Assembly: GCA_963971535.1 (NCBI GenBank)
Contig: OZ020585.1
Span: 152,026,103 to 152,090,102 of the forward strand
Direction: 5' to 3'
Source: Notolepis coatsorum
Lineage: Eukaryota > Chordata > Actinopteri > Aulopiformes > Paralepididae
Length of the DNA stretch: 64,000 nt
Positions 63,074 to 64,000 of the stretch are shown here, piece by piece (position 1 is the first letter of the stretch; the number at the start of each line of letters is the position of its first letter). The translations under genes and the position numbers were made by a program. Under the pieces are notes generated by a model. It saw only the letters and a program-made list of their open reading frames with translations, made no database searches and was not told the DNA's origin.

Positions 63074-64000
63074 AAGATAAGGACAACAATTATTAATTTA
63101 CATACCCAAGTAAATGGAAGATTGTGCCACTTCTACAATAAATATTTGCATGTTCACAAAAAAATTTAAAAAGGGAAATTACACAGTGTTGTGGCTGATA
63201 ACGTTACTGCTTAGCTAGCACGATAGCTAGTTAGCAATAACTGGTTAGCCGTTCTAATGCAGCCTCACTCGACCAATTCCCGTGCCTCGGTTCTCGAGTT
63301 ACATGACGCTATGTCAGGCGAGCATCTTTTTTTTTTTTTACTGTTGGCGCGTGGTAGCTTGGTTGCTAGCATTAGCCAACCAAAGCTATAGCAAGCATGC
63401 AAGCCATGTAGACAGCACTGCCCTGTCAAGGCTAACCGCAACTCGAAAAAAAGTCAAAATTGAGTTATGAGTGAAAGTGACTTGTCAATAAATGTTTTAT
63501 CTTGTGACCAAGTTTCAGATGTTAATGTCGCTCAGTTTTGGAGATATGGGGTTTTAAAAACTGCAGTAACTACAAAATCACACTCAAAATCCAGGCAGAC
63601 CGCAGTAACTTCCAAACAGTGAAACTGAGAAAAATGGCTTTAAAGTTTTTTGACTTGCCATCCAAAATGTGTTATAGGTAGATAGATGATAGTACCCAGA
63701 TTTAACATGTATTAATGAAGTAATCTTTAGGCATACAAAAATATGACGTAATTATTTTAATTAATCCCAAAAAAGCAGATACTGCACGATTTCCTTAAAT
63801 AATTATACAGGTAATGTACAGGCAAAGTGCAGTAACTTCAAATTCAATGTTGTTTTCCCTCCAGCTTTCATAACTTAACCTAGCCATTTTATTTGGATCA
63901 TCATCATTCCAATATATTCAGTTGTTAAATTTCATTTTCAAAATGGCTAGGTTAAGTTAAATAAACTTTCACTTCCGCGTTTGGGATGCGATCATGCGAG
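63074..64000. other. Unassigned right edge
   Basis: No gene was recognised. It contains GCTAGC-type short repeats (63210-63400) and an AACTTAACCTAGCCATTTT / AAAATGGCTAGGTTAAGTT inverted pair (about 63875 and 63940). The promoter of the zinc-finger gene should lie here. Confidence 0.35.

Overview
The window looks like teleost fish genomic DNA that is almost entirely built from transposable elements. The evidence is the mix of element classes: L2-type, L1-type and RTE-type LINEs, a chromodomain Ty3/Gypsy element, a BEL/Pao element, a DIRS-type element, several hAT elements and tRNA-headed SINEs. Host-style introns with GT/AG borders appear in one gene, and there is no bacterial gene organisation. 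I cannot name the species. No rRNA, stand-alone tRNA gene or CRISPR array was seen.

Layout. 164-4813: a gag-only DIRS-type retrotransposon with inverted ends and an internal complementary region. 4939-5374: a SINE in a LINE tail. 5865-11977: a BEL/Pao LTR element with a 5-bp target duplication. Its pol lacks reverse transcriptase and carries an in-frame piece of linker histone H1 in place of most of the integrase core; a hAT element (10356-11964) sits in its 3' LTR. 13-17 kb: LINE scraps, hairpins and a TG microsatellite. 16990-19690 and 20866-24635: two L2-type LINEs on the + strand. 26318-27890: an RTE-type LINE with an inverted 5' part. 28334-29300: two SINEs. 29415-34592: a nearly complete chromodomain Gypsy element on the - strand. 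35779-40730: short DNA transposons, a large foldback and a 104-bp tandem array.

41.0-63.1 kb holds the only cell-like genes, both on the - strand. One is a spliced five-exon gene (41907-45198) resembling fish proteins annotated as SAMD3-like. Upstream of it is a broken intronless gene (45606-62937) that starts with C2H2 zinc fingers and continues into a long domain with D/D/E-like signatures. That second gene is split by a 14.7-kb stack of insertions. A ~6.1-kb L1-type LINE with a 15-bp target duplication carries a second LINE in the opposite orientation and a hAT element. The hAT holds another hAT and an L2 LINE, and the L2 is cut by a third hAT that carries a Gypsy gag-like fragment. Exact target duplications let most of these insertions be ordered in time.

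Most coding stretches are transposon genes with frameshifts or stops. The best candidates for something new are the histone-H1/BEL chimera with heat-shock-like promoter motifs, the gag-only DIRS element, and the zinc-finger plus SAMD3-like gene pair, which might be one mobile or co-inherited unit.
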